Positions 55,628 to 64,000 of a DNA stretch of 64,000 nucleotides are shown here, piece after piece. The position numbers were made by a program, and so were the translations under genes. The notes under the pieces are model-generated. The model was not told the origin of the DNA. It worked only from the letters and a program-made list of their open reading frames with translations, and searched no databases. This DNA is from Sistotremastrum niveocremeum HHB9708. Lineage: Eukaryota > Basidiomycota > Agaricomycetes > Sistotremastrales > Sistotremastraceae. The stretch covers positions 620,940 to 684,939 of the forward strand of contig KV419400.1 of assembly GCA_001630475.1 (NCBI GenBank), written 5' to 3'. Within the stretch, counting starts at the first letter, position 1; every line of letters begins with the position of its first letter.

Positions 55628-57985
55628 TTATCTGAAAGATTTAACTGCCTGTCGCGCGGGTTTGCCCAGCACGACTGTGGCCTTCCTGGACGGTAGGCCC
55701 GTCTGCCTGGCGCTGGACTCATTGGCCTTCACACCCGACGCCGACTTATTGGCCTGAATCGGTCGCGTCGGAATTGGAAGAGCCGAGGACGTTTGCTTCG
55801 CTGACACAACTTTTGCTTTCTTGTCCTTCTCCTGTGGCTCGACATCACCCAGAGCACCAGCCTTCCTCTTCAACGACGCGCCACATGCGACCTTGGCTGC
55901 ACTTTCCACCGACTGTCGCCTGGTGCTTGGACGGCAAGACCTGCCAACCGTGGCGGCGACCCGAATCTCTCTATCCTTCTCGAGCATCTCGTCGTAGGCC
56001 GTACCGAGCAGCTCCTGATGTTGGGACTAGGGCTCCACTGTATCCGTATCCATATACAAATTTTTGTATTTGATACAGTATAGGGTATATAACATATATA
56101 TATCCATATATATACTGTATATACTGTATATTTGACTTAATAAATTACTAAGAGCATTACAATACTACAGGAGTATTCCTAACACTGTGGTACTACTGGA
56201 ATCATCTGCCTACATACCTGGCTGTGTATATCTGATTAATTTCCTTATTTAAACTTTATTCTGGGTGTTCTCCACATGGTTATTATCAATTGTGCGTTGA
56301 TTTTGACTACCTGAAAGTGATAATCATTGTCCAAACACTGTTGTACTTGTGAGGCAACCTCTCACACTACTCCCAGTTATCTATAAAGTGTTTGACCACC
56401 CCCTGAATGAGAATAATCTGCAATTTATTAATATAAATAATGATTAAAATTATTTGAGTCCTTTGGTGGTGTTTTAAACACTTGAAAACAGAAATCTCAT
56501 GGGACAATGTCACCTTAACCCCTGCTTCACCCTCTTATTATATGACAACTGTATACCATATACTATACATACTGTACCTACACGACCTCGACATACCGTT
56601 ACGCTCAAAATACACGATTTTGTATGTCAAAAAAGCGTTACGTAACGCTCATTCCGGCTGCTGTATGTTAAAATTTGAATTTTGGGCAGCCGGCTACGCC
56701 GGCTTGTATTATTTTTGTGTATTTGTATGTCAAATTTCCGAAACGTTACGGTAGAAATTTCGCCAGTATGTCTAAAATTGTGTTCCTGGGAACGTAACGC
56801 CGTAACGCTCGTATGTTATGGTTATGTAGGTACAGTATACTATACATATACCGGGAAGCTTGTATATTATACACTGTATATCATATATATACCCCCTATA
56901 TATACCATATATATATGGATACAGTGGAGCCTTAGTTGGGACGAAGGGATAAGATGCAGAAGACGCCGGAAAAGGTCTTCCCTGACTTCCCACTCAGACA
57001 TACAGGCATCCAGGACCTGTCTGTTCTTCGTCAATCCCTGTCGAGGACGCGTGTTAGCCCACCGGTCACAGGGACGAAATTGAAATGAGCTCACGGGACT
57101 TGGTCGCACAGTACGTCTTTCTGAGTATGCCTTGACCCATGAGGCCCAGAGACGAGAAGTTGGCTCTTGAGATAAGTCGACCCCTTTCCGGACAAGTAAC
57201 TCTATCAAAGGAAGGGTATATTCCTGGAAAATCTGCTCGTCACCCGGACGGTGTCGACAACGAACGACATCCCATAAGTTTCGCCCCGCGACTGCATTCT
57301 TGCTAAGCCAGCAAGCTAGGAGTATAGTCGCAGCACCATCCACGGTGTCGATGAGAGGACCGCAAAAGTCGTCGAAAACGATCTCGGTGTACGCGATGGA
57401 TCGGAGCTCGGTGAGGAGCTCGAAACGAGCGATCGAGTTTCGATGGGTTTTCCATGAAGCCAGGAGGATTATACCAATCTGGGTGATGGCGTTCTGAGAC
57501 AGCGGGGAGTTGAGGTCGCTCGGGAGGTTTGAAAACAAACTGACAGCGCAAGTGAGTGAGAAGCGTGAAGAGCTTATGACTTGACAAAGGACGTACGTCT
57601 CGTGGAGAGTTCTTCTCTCCTCTTCGTCTATATGCGGCACCAGCTCCGCAATGTCCTTGGCAGCCGTCGTCGCCTCCTTTTCGGACGTCGTATGGATTAG
57701 GAGAGGGAGCAGACTCTGGATGCGCTGTTCTAGGACACGGGAGAGGAGCAGGCGGGTGTTTTCGGAAGGAGATGCTTGGAGATCGTTCAGGAGTTTCTTT
57801 GTGATGTCTATCCAGGCGGGATCTTTGATGGGTAAGTCGGCCAAGCACATGGGCAATGGCCGGTATTGCTTCTTGGCCAGAAGTGCAAGGGCGATCCTCC
57901 CTTGGCGGGAGATTGGAGTCGGACACGGTGGACGTTTCGTTGATGCCGCACTTTTCAGTGCCGAAGTTCGCGAGCTGAGGCGCAT
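55628..57985 (-). CDS. Unknown protein interrupted by a hAT-like element
   Basis: The start at 57985 gives MRLSSRTSALKSAASTKRPP. Two 57-nt introns are likely: the one near 57540-57594 joins RRTLHET to LFSNLPSDLN, and the one near 57050-57107 joins VRPSP to GLTKNRQVL. The frame continues to FRRLLHLIPSSQ, where the 907-bp element (56028-56934) begins. On the far side, after one copy of the 8-bp target duplication, the same frame resumes as HQELLGTAYDEMLEKDRE. It runs to a basic, Lys/Ala-rich tail and a stop at 55628. With the element present, the frame reads a short AT-rich tail (LRLHCIHIYMVYIGG...) and stops. The protein looks helical (EKEATTAAKDIAELVPHIDEEERR, FELLTELRSIAYTEIVFDDF) but is not recognised. 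The allele is probably truncated unless the element is spliced out. Confidence 0.65.
56028..56934. mobile_element. Non-autonomous hAT-like DNA transposon (907 bp)
   Basis: The terminal inverted repeats are TAGGGCTCCACTGTATCC on the left and, read inwards from the right, TAAGGCTCCACTGTATCC (one mismatch in 18). The element is flanked by an exact 8-bp duplication, GTTGGGAC at 56020-56027 and 56935-56942. An 8-bp target site and a TA(G/A)GG-type end are hAT hallmarks. The interior is strongly AT-rich with TA-dinucleotide runs and CGTTACG motifs, and encodes no transposase. An inner inverted repeat (56571-56582 with 56825-56836) suggests a second element nested within it. It lies in the coding sequence of the gene at 55628-57985. 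The near-identical ends and intact duplication argue for a young insertion. Confidence 0.9.
56571..56836. repeat. Inner inverted repeat, possible nested MITE
   Basis: ACTGTACCTACA at 56571-56582 is matched by its exact complement at 56825-56836. Looser inverted similarity continues inwards (GACATAC.GTTACG-type motifs on both sides). The 266-bp unit contains the GCGTTACGTAACGC palindrome. No clean target duplication was seen, so it may be a nested element or a subterminal structure of the larger one. Confidence 0.45.
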
Positions 57986-58588
57986 ATATGGGTCAACCGT
58001 AAGTAGGAAATGAGTGTAGCAACGCACGGGGGCATGGCAATTATGTTTCGTTATTAACGAGCGTAAAAACGTAAAGGAGCGTAAAACAGACAAAGAGCGT
58101 GATAGGAAAAGATAGAAACGATAGGGGGACTGGTGGTGATGGTGGGCGAAGTAAAGGAGGAGGAAGGGGCGTCGTCTCTTGCGACCTTATATACCTGGGT
58201 ACATTCGTCGGAACCGTTAAGCGCCTGTCCATCGATGATGTCACGGCATCAATCGTGCAGGCCGAAAATATCAATATAAATATTGGGTGCCTGCGATGTA
58301 CTCAACGGCCCTGGTATACAACAGTCGATTCTGCACGCTCAAAGCATTTACTTTCAGATTCTTTGCAAAGTCGCAGTCAAAGCACGACCACGAAAGGACT
58401 TGTTCTTCAGTGCGACGAGGACAGCGTATGGACCGAGAATCCATTCAAGTGACCCAGATGTGATGGAGATTTACATTACGACTCGGAGCGATTAAAGTGG
58501 GAACAGCATTTGAGCACCTGAAAAGAAAATACAGAAAGGACGACAAATCGACAATGGAGCGGAAAGAGCTGGTCAAAGTTGACAGAGT

Positions 58589-60172
58589 TCAATGTTTCAT
58601 GGTCGACCTTCTATCGAGTCGAGCGATGGAACTCCGCACTGCGCGTGAAGCAACTCTCCTCAGTCTTTGAACAACGCTTGGCTCAGCTATATTTTCCACA
58701 GGCGGACCACGGGCAGAGAGGGGTTGAGAAGCTTTGGCGGCCTTCTCCCAAGCGGTTTGGAAAGCATCATCTGGGGCTCCATTGAACAACGAACGAAGAA
58801 ACTGTGTGCGTCGCCTTGGTCGAGTAGCAGTGTTGGTCGCAGGAAGCCAACTCGTGGACTGTGAGCGCAGATTTGGGACCTCTCTGGAGACTGATCGACT
58901 TTCCACAAACTTTGTTTCCATCAGAGGCGGGAGCGCGTTGAATACACGGGTGTTCTTCTACCGAGAAAGAACTTAGTAGGTTCGAGTTCACGATCGCGGC
59001 CTACACACCTGAGTATTAGCTCGCGTAGCGTCATCGCTATCGCTGCGTTTCATCGCTGATTTCAGACTTGGCTCGGAAGATCGACGCATCGACTTGGAAG
59101 GGCTAGAATGGCATGTTGGGGGAGGTTCGCGACGGAATGGATCGTGCAATGCCTCATGATCCACTAGGGGAGCGACGTAATGATTCGTCCTCTTAGATGC
59201 AACTCTGAGCGGCGGCGTAAAGTCTTTTGGAAGAACCGGGCGCATCACACGACCATCCACAGAGGAGACATTGGCTTCACCATAGGTGTCGATAATCCTC
59301 ACATCGTCGTCTCGTCTAGAATGTACGGCCACATATCTATGCTCATGGTTCCCTCGCGGGCTTCTCGTAGAGGGTTTCCGAGGAGATACTTCAGCAAGCT
59401 GTCTGCTCAATTCGTTGAGTGATTCAGAAGACTGTTGGCGCTTGTGCTTTCGTCGAGCGAAGTTGGCCTCGCTTTGCACGGGACGGATGAATCGTTGGGT
59501 GACGAAAGCTTGAGATGGGGGCCCGGAGTCGTTAAGCAGATTTAGCGAGCTTTCGTGGAGAGCGAGACCTCGATCGAGCCATGGATAGTTCGTTGGAATA
59601 GGGAACGAGGGCGAGTGGGTTGTGGCTGATTTTGGAGTATTAGGCTGAGCAATAGTCGTGCCGCTGGAGCTTTCGGTCGAGAATCCACTCCTACAGGAGA
59701 TTTCGGAGTGTGGCATTGGTTCTTTTGCTCGGCGGGCCAGTCTATGATTCCGTGTCTGATTCCAGCTGGCGAACATAGTTGCATTTTGAGCCTGGGCTTT
59801 TGCCAGCGACTCCAGAGCCGAGTGGGACGATCGTAATCTATGGGGTTTCAAAGGTGAGGTCTTGTATCAGAGGGGTATTCTCAATCACCTTTTGGCTTCT
59901 GAATCGTAGTATGCATCAAGGATGTCGACTTGTTGCTCGGGACTCGGAGAGGAGGGGCGACTGCTATCAGTGCTGTATGACGATGGGCTCGAGGGAACGA
60001 GAATCGGAGAGCTTTTCGAGTTTCGTAGTACCGGAGGCCTGTTCGATCTAGATTGGGCAGTGCTGGGTGACTGGGGTTCGACAAAGTCGTTCATGGCATA
60101 TCTCTTGGGCACGACAATGGACATTCGAGGCGACTGATGACTTTTTCTGGATGCGAGTTGTCTTTGGGACAT
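58589..60172 (-). CDS. Unknown disordered Ser/Arg-rich protein
   Basis: Three exons. Exon 1 (start 60172) reads MSQRQLASRKSHQSPRMSIVVPKRYAMNDFVEPQSP and a Ser/Pro tract ending DILDAYYDSEAKR. After a short intron near 59840-59885, exon 2 reads LRSSHSALESLAKAQAQNATMFASWNQTRNHRLARR, then NYPWLDRGLALHESSLNLL and a long polar region ending in RANTQ. Splicing with donor GTGTGT and acceptor GGTAG gives KNTRVFNALPPLMETKFVES. Further on is RRRTQFLRSLFNGAPDDAFQTAWEKAAKASQ, the most ordered stretch. The stop is at 58589. About 490 residues, Ser/Arg/Pro-rich, with possible phosphorylation-type sites. No domain is recognised. Confidence 0.7.
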
Positions 60173-60453
60173 GGTTGATTTCAGTTCGTTTGGCTAAGAG
60201 ATAGACGTCGATAGACTCCGGCGATGGAAGTTTTGAACAAGGAGTGGATGAGCCTGATGTTCGAAGCGCGATGAGATTTCAGGGCTTTGCCGACGCAGCT
60301 TCTGAGTAACGGTCGTAAGTTACTAAAAACCGGGAGCTGTAATCGTTGCGATAGTGCAGATAATATATATAGCTCCAACAGACGGAAGAGAATGTACTGT
60401 GGTAGACGATATATTTACGACGGGTTATTCGCAAGGAAATCAAAATTGGACGC

Positions 60454-62058
60454 TCAAGCGTCAGTCCAAATCTGCTTGGCAGTCTCGGAGACGAGCTTCA
60501 ATTTCTTTGCCATCACCTATGGCATACGCGCGATCAGAAAGTGTTGAAAAGGCGTGGGTGAGGGAGCTCACCTCGTCAGAGATGACGTTTCCTTCTGAAT
60601 GACTTGCAAATCCGCATTGAGGACTGATTGACAATCTACAGACCAGGATGAGATTTCTCGGTGAGAGTCTGCCTATGCAATGACATACTGGTTCAAGGCC
60701 TCTTCTTTGGTGCGCTTCCATTGCCCTCGCGTCATCGTTTCAGCTGCTTCGTCGATGCGCTTTTTGAGTGAGGAGATATCCTCGAGCTACAGAGTGATCA
60801 GCGCGATATTATGGTTTACCGCGATGGACTAACTTGAGAGAGTTTACTTGAGATCACTCCTAGCACGGCTGACTTATGGGGAGGCAGGAACTGGAGTGGC
60901 TCGAAGGTGCCTGCTCTGGCAGTGTCATATTCAAGCTTGATCCTGGTCAGTTGTAGCTCGAACGAATGAACGCGAAACTGACATAATAGCAGTCCACATC
61001 AATTTCGTTGAAGAGTCTGACAGACAATGAGACTTCGGTCAAGGGATGAGCATCGTAACTTACTTGACTGCAATTCGATCGTAACCACCCTCGCTGAAGT
61101 GACGGCCATCCTTGAAATTTCCACGGCATAGATGGAGCCCAATAGTCATATCCTTTGGACGTGCTGGGAGGAAATCGTTGTATGCCTTAATATAGGTGTC
61201 AAGAAGAGCCTCGGAGTCAACACCCTCTTCTTTCATGCCTTTGAGCATGGATTCGGCGCAAAAATATGCAAGAAGAGGATCATCAATTTGAATGTTTCGA
61301 CAACCTGCGGCGTAAAGATCTGCTATTTCTTCCCGATATGCCTTGGCAATATGCGCAAAGTATTCCGCTGAATGGTCCGAATGAGTACCACGACAGTTCG
61401 ACTCATGTTTGGGTCACCGACCGTCATTTTTATAGATCTCAGTGTTGTACGCATGTTCTCCATGTCTCAGATGAAACCATTCGGGCGCACAGATTGTCAC
61501 CTTAATATGAGGGACCTCTTCTGGTTTGACAAATTGTTTGAGCCCGTTGAATTGGTCGACATAGAACGGCTTCGTGCGTCGAAGTTTTCCTGTACAGATC
61601 CAAGTATCGGCACCCTTGAAGTCGCGCACTTGGAAACCTGCGACATCAGGAACATACATCTGGACCCGTAAGTTAGAAAAGGCGCATCATGAGGTTTGGG
61701 AAGTGATGACCTTGAAGAGGCTCGCTGGTGCATCCGGTACGAGAGTCATTCCTTCTAAATTATCGAATACGCCATCAAAAAACATCTAAGAAGGCGATAA
61801 GAGATCGTGTATCGGGGCTGTGGATCCTGCACTGACATGTCTCCTGAACTCTCCATCAGTCAACGTTTTGATGCCAGCCTGTCTTTGAACGTCGACGATT
61901 TTCTGGATGCTTTGGTCTTCGACTGCGCGGAGCTCCTGAGGCGTACATTCCTTCTTGTCGAACGCAACGCGTTGATCCAAGAGGATCTTTGGTCGCTTGA
62001 GGGAGCCGATGTGTTCTGCTCTGAAAGGGGGGAAGAGGTGGAGTGATTGGGAAGACAT
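60454..62058 (-). CDS. MetE-like (cobalamin-independent methionine synthase C-terminal type) protein
   Basis: The start at 62058 gives MSSQSLHLFPPFRAEHIGSLKRPKILLDQR. Then come AIKTLTDGEFRR-type sequence (IKTLTDGEFRRH), MFFDGVFDNLEGMTLVPDAP, AEYFAHIAKAYREEIADLYAAGCRNIQIDDPLLAYFC, YNDFLPARPKDMTIGLHLCRGNFKDGRHFSEGGYD, LFNEIDVDCYYLEYD and LSISPQCGFASHSEGN. The end is KKLKLVSETAKQIWTDA, reached through two short introns. Only the C-terminal barrel of MetE is present. The expected zinc ligands are all kept: His and Cys in GLHLCRG, Glu in CYYLEYD, Cys in SPQCGF. Such stand-alone UROD/MetE-like proteins are widespread in fungi. Whether they make methionine or act on another thiol is not settled. Confidence 0.87.
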
Positions 62059-62329
62059 GGTCTGTTCAGCGGAAGATACGAAACGGTGGCCTGTCCCATG
62101 ATCTTTATAACCTCGAAAACGGCGGTGGCTGAAGGATTGAGCCAGTGGTAATGTTCACGCGCGTCAAGTCCAAGCATCTCACTATTCACACGCTCTCAAT
62201 TGGCCTGTAATCTTATCTCACATCGCTTATAGCTCCGAGCCTAAGGAAAATCGCATTTGCGGGAAAAGCATAGGACTTAGGCATATCAAGTAAAGAGGGA
62301 AGGTATAACAGGCTAAACTAAAGAAACGA

Positions 62330-63115
62330 TTACTTCTTCTTAGCAGCCTCTTCTTCCTCTTTCTGTGGTACAATGTTAGCACGCACGTGGACGGGAATAA
62401 AAATGAAAACACAAACCTTTTGTGCGCGAACTTTGCGCTTGCCGTCGTGTCTCTGGTTGGCACGAGCGTCACGCAGAGTGCGATACGCGTTGACTTCGCG
62501 TTCTTCGTCGGTAATTTTGCGGGGAGTTTCGTGAACGTAGGGATCGGGGAGGGCGATAGGTGTACGAGTGGTCTCTGCCGTGAGGTCATCGCCCTGAATC
62601 GATGAATTCAACCGAAAGAAAAACTGAACAGAAGAGATTGAACTTACAGTAGAGTCACCCTTTTTGGGCTTACCGGCCTTCTTGGGGAAGATGACCAGGC
62701 GAGCGCGGTAGGCTTTCAAGCGGTCCACGTTCAACTTCTTTCCTTCTTCGCTCAAGTTCCGTCGTCTGTGATCAACGACAATGCCCAAGCCCTTTGCCTC
62801 CTTGCGGCCTACACCAGCCTCTCTCAGCTCTGCCAAAGTGAATCCACGTCCCTCGCGGATTTTGGTATTGTAGCGAACGGTTTGTCCTCGAACAGCAGGT
62901 CGAAGGAGGGAGAGAGGACGGGCGCCGAGAAGTGCAGCCTTTGATTTACGAGCCTGGCGGCGGCGGAGCTTGCGCCCAGGCTGGTCAAACCATGTTCGTA
63001 CCCGGCTTTGCCAATCCTTGCGGAAGTGATTGGCGTGGAGAACTAGGTAAATATAAGCTTTTCGTCCAGCAGGTTAATATAAGCTTTGCGTACCGTTGTT
63101 GTGAGAGAAACCCAT
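62330..63115 (-). CDS. RPL13: 60S ribosomal protein L13 (eL13)
   Basis: The start at 63115 gives MGFSHNN, then an intron, then VLHANHFRKDWQSRVRTWFDQPGRKLRRRQARKSKAALLGARPL. The family core follows: LRPAVRGQTVRYNTKIREGRGFTLAELREAGV, EAKGLGIVVDHRRRN and VDRLKAYRARLVIFPKKAGKPKKGDS. After an intron comes ITDEEREVNAYRTLRDARANQRHDGKRKVRAQK, and a last intron leads to KEEEEAAKKK and the stop. About 210 residues, as expected. Introns near the start codon are typical of fungal ribosomal protein genes. Confidence 0.97.
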
Positions 63116-63457
63116 CGCCTAAACTGCAAAAGAGGAGAGAATTAGTTACGATCGATGCTTGTACTGAAACACCGAAAAAGTGTATCCAAAGTCGACGCCG
63201 CCAATCCACCCTCAAGCAACCCTCAAATCCACCGTTTTCTCAGAGGAACATGACAACACCATGTTCCATAACTCCACGACGCAGCAATTCTGACCAAAAA
63301 GTCCTTCAAACGATGCTCACCTTGCGGGATGGTGTCTTGGAGGGTCTTCGATACAAGGTTTGTCGGAGCTCAAAATGCTTTCGGCACTCGGTGTCAATGC
63401 CGAAACATGCGTGACAGGAGTGCCAGCGTCGAGTCTTAGCCTGTGCTACATATACGT
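63116..63457. other. Divergent promoter region (RPL13 / POP3-like)
   Basis: About 342 bp separating divergent starts. It holds both promoters. Short open frames here have no recognisable similarity. Confidence 0.45.
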
Positions 63458-64000
63458 ATGGCCTCTTCTTCCAAAAACTCGTCGGATCGGGTTGCTATTG
63501 CTCACAATCAGAGCGGCGTCCGCGCAAACCCAAAAAAATCGAAAGCGAAGCCGTCAGATCCTTCTCAGCGGAAGGTCGTGTACAAGAGCGTCCTTGACAA
63601 TCCTCAAGAGGTTTCTTGGTCAATGGCAGCCTTTTGGAATAACGTATAAGTTGCTGATCCATCCCACAGGCCGAATGTGCCTCTGAATCTGCAGAACACT
63701 ATCTTAGCGCGAGTGGTGGACCTCATCACAGAGTCAGGTATCTCGAAATTCCTCCAAAATCGTGAGTCTCGGGCTCGTCACGAGAAAAACAAGAGAAGAA
63801 AGGCGTTGCTGGAGAAACGCCTTAGCTCTCAGAAAGGACAGAAAGACGCCTCAGCTGTTAAACCCTCCGCAAAACGTAAGAGGGATGAAGAAGATGCAAT
63901 CGTCGAGGCTGCTATGGATCCATTGACAGCAGTCGCCGACTTACCATCTTCCAAGAGGGCAAGAATTTCGCCTATCGCCAACGGGGAAGAAGATCAGGAG
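63458..64000 (+). CDS. RNase P/MRP subunit POP3-like, partial (runs off the window)
   Basis: The start at 63458 gives MASSSKNSSDRVAIAHNQSG and a basic stretch KKSKAKPSDPSQRKVVYKSVLDNPQEV. An intron (donor GTCAAT, acceptor CCACAG) joins SW to PNVPLNLQNTILARVVDLITE. The KxVLDNP...WPxVPxxLQNxxLA pattern is what I associate with the POP3 family of RNase P and RNase MRP proteins. The sequence then becomes basic and charged (RHEKNKRRKALLEKRL) and continues past 64000. The assignment rests on this one motif. Confidence 0.6.

Noticed and set aside
56090-56130. TA-rich tract taken alone as a simple microsatellite or AT-rich origin
   Set aside because: It lies wholly inside the hAT-like element, which explains it.
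57303-57926. 207-codon minus-strand open frame
   Set aside because: Alternate frame of the unknown gene at 55628-57985; Arg/Pro/His-rich composition typical of a shadow frame.
58057-58093. Upstream extension of the unknown gene beyond 57985
   Set aside because: The extended frame has no ATG at its start, and the first ATG is at 57985.

Overview
The window looks like nuclear DNA from a basidiomycete fungus, most likely an Agaricomycete. The evidence is dense spacing of intron-rich genes, introns of about 45-60 nt with GT-AG ends, and recognisable fungal housekeeping proteins. I support 31 protein-coding genes; two further short reading frames are doubtful. No rRNA, tRNA or CRISPR was seen. 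One run of N (312-516) lies inside a repeat-like segment at the left edge.

Layout. 1-970: repeat-like DNA with an inverted repeat around the N gap. 971-12979 (minus strand): a Gly-Trp-rich unknown protein, the large PI 4-kinase STT4, an LCCL-domain membrane protein and a small calycin-like protein. 13551-18142 (plus): seipin, an unknown protein and methylmalonate-semialdehyde dehydrogenase. 18241-24351: MoaE, a fused pseudouridine-degrading enzyme (PsuG-PsuK) and an IRC3-type helicase. 24657-30105: NudC, a SIZ/PIAS SUMO ligase and the ADP/ATP carrier. 30349-36530: ESF1, a secreted repeat protein with dibasic cleavage sites, complex I subunit NDUFA11 and a Rap1-like BRCT-Myb protein. 36886-44219: a pseudokinase-like protein, ribosomal protein S16, mitochondrial uL4m and Pal1. 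44533-49482: HIS7, SER33 and RAD51. 50149-64000: an F-box-like protein, several unknown genes, one of them split by a hAT-type element, a MetE-like zinc protein, ribosomal protein eL13 and the start of a POP3-like RNase P subunit.

Most pairs are simply neighbours. The exceptions are divergent pairs that share short promoters: MoaE/PsuGK, NudC/SIZ1, HIS7/SER33 (with a TGACTCA box expected for general amino-acid control) and rps16/uL4m. RAD51 has two MCB-type ACGCGT boxes just upstream of its start.

The most notable signals are: (1) the secreted Kex2-type repeat peptide precursor at 32879-33577, built from duplicated exons; (2) a 907-bp non-autonomous hAT-like element at 56028-56934 with 8-bp target duplications inside the reading frame of an otherwise intact gene; (3) an apparent AT-AC intron beside an 8-nt micro-exon in the kinase domain of STT4; (4) a pseudokinase lacking both catalytic aspartates; and (5) a Rap1-like telomere protein candidate. 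Exon limits were read by eye from splice signals and family conservation, so individual junctions may be off.
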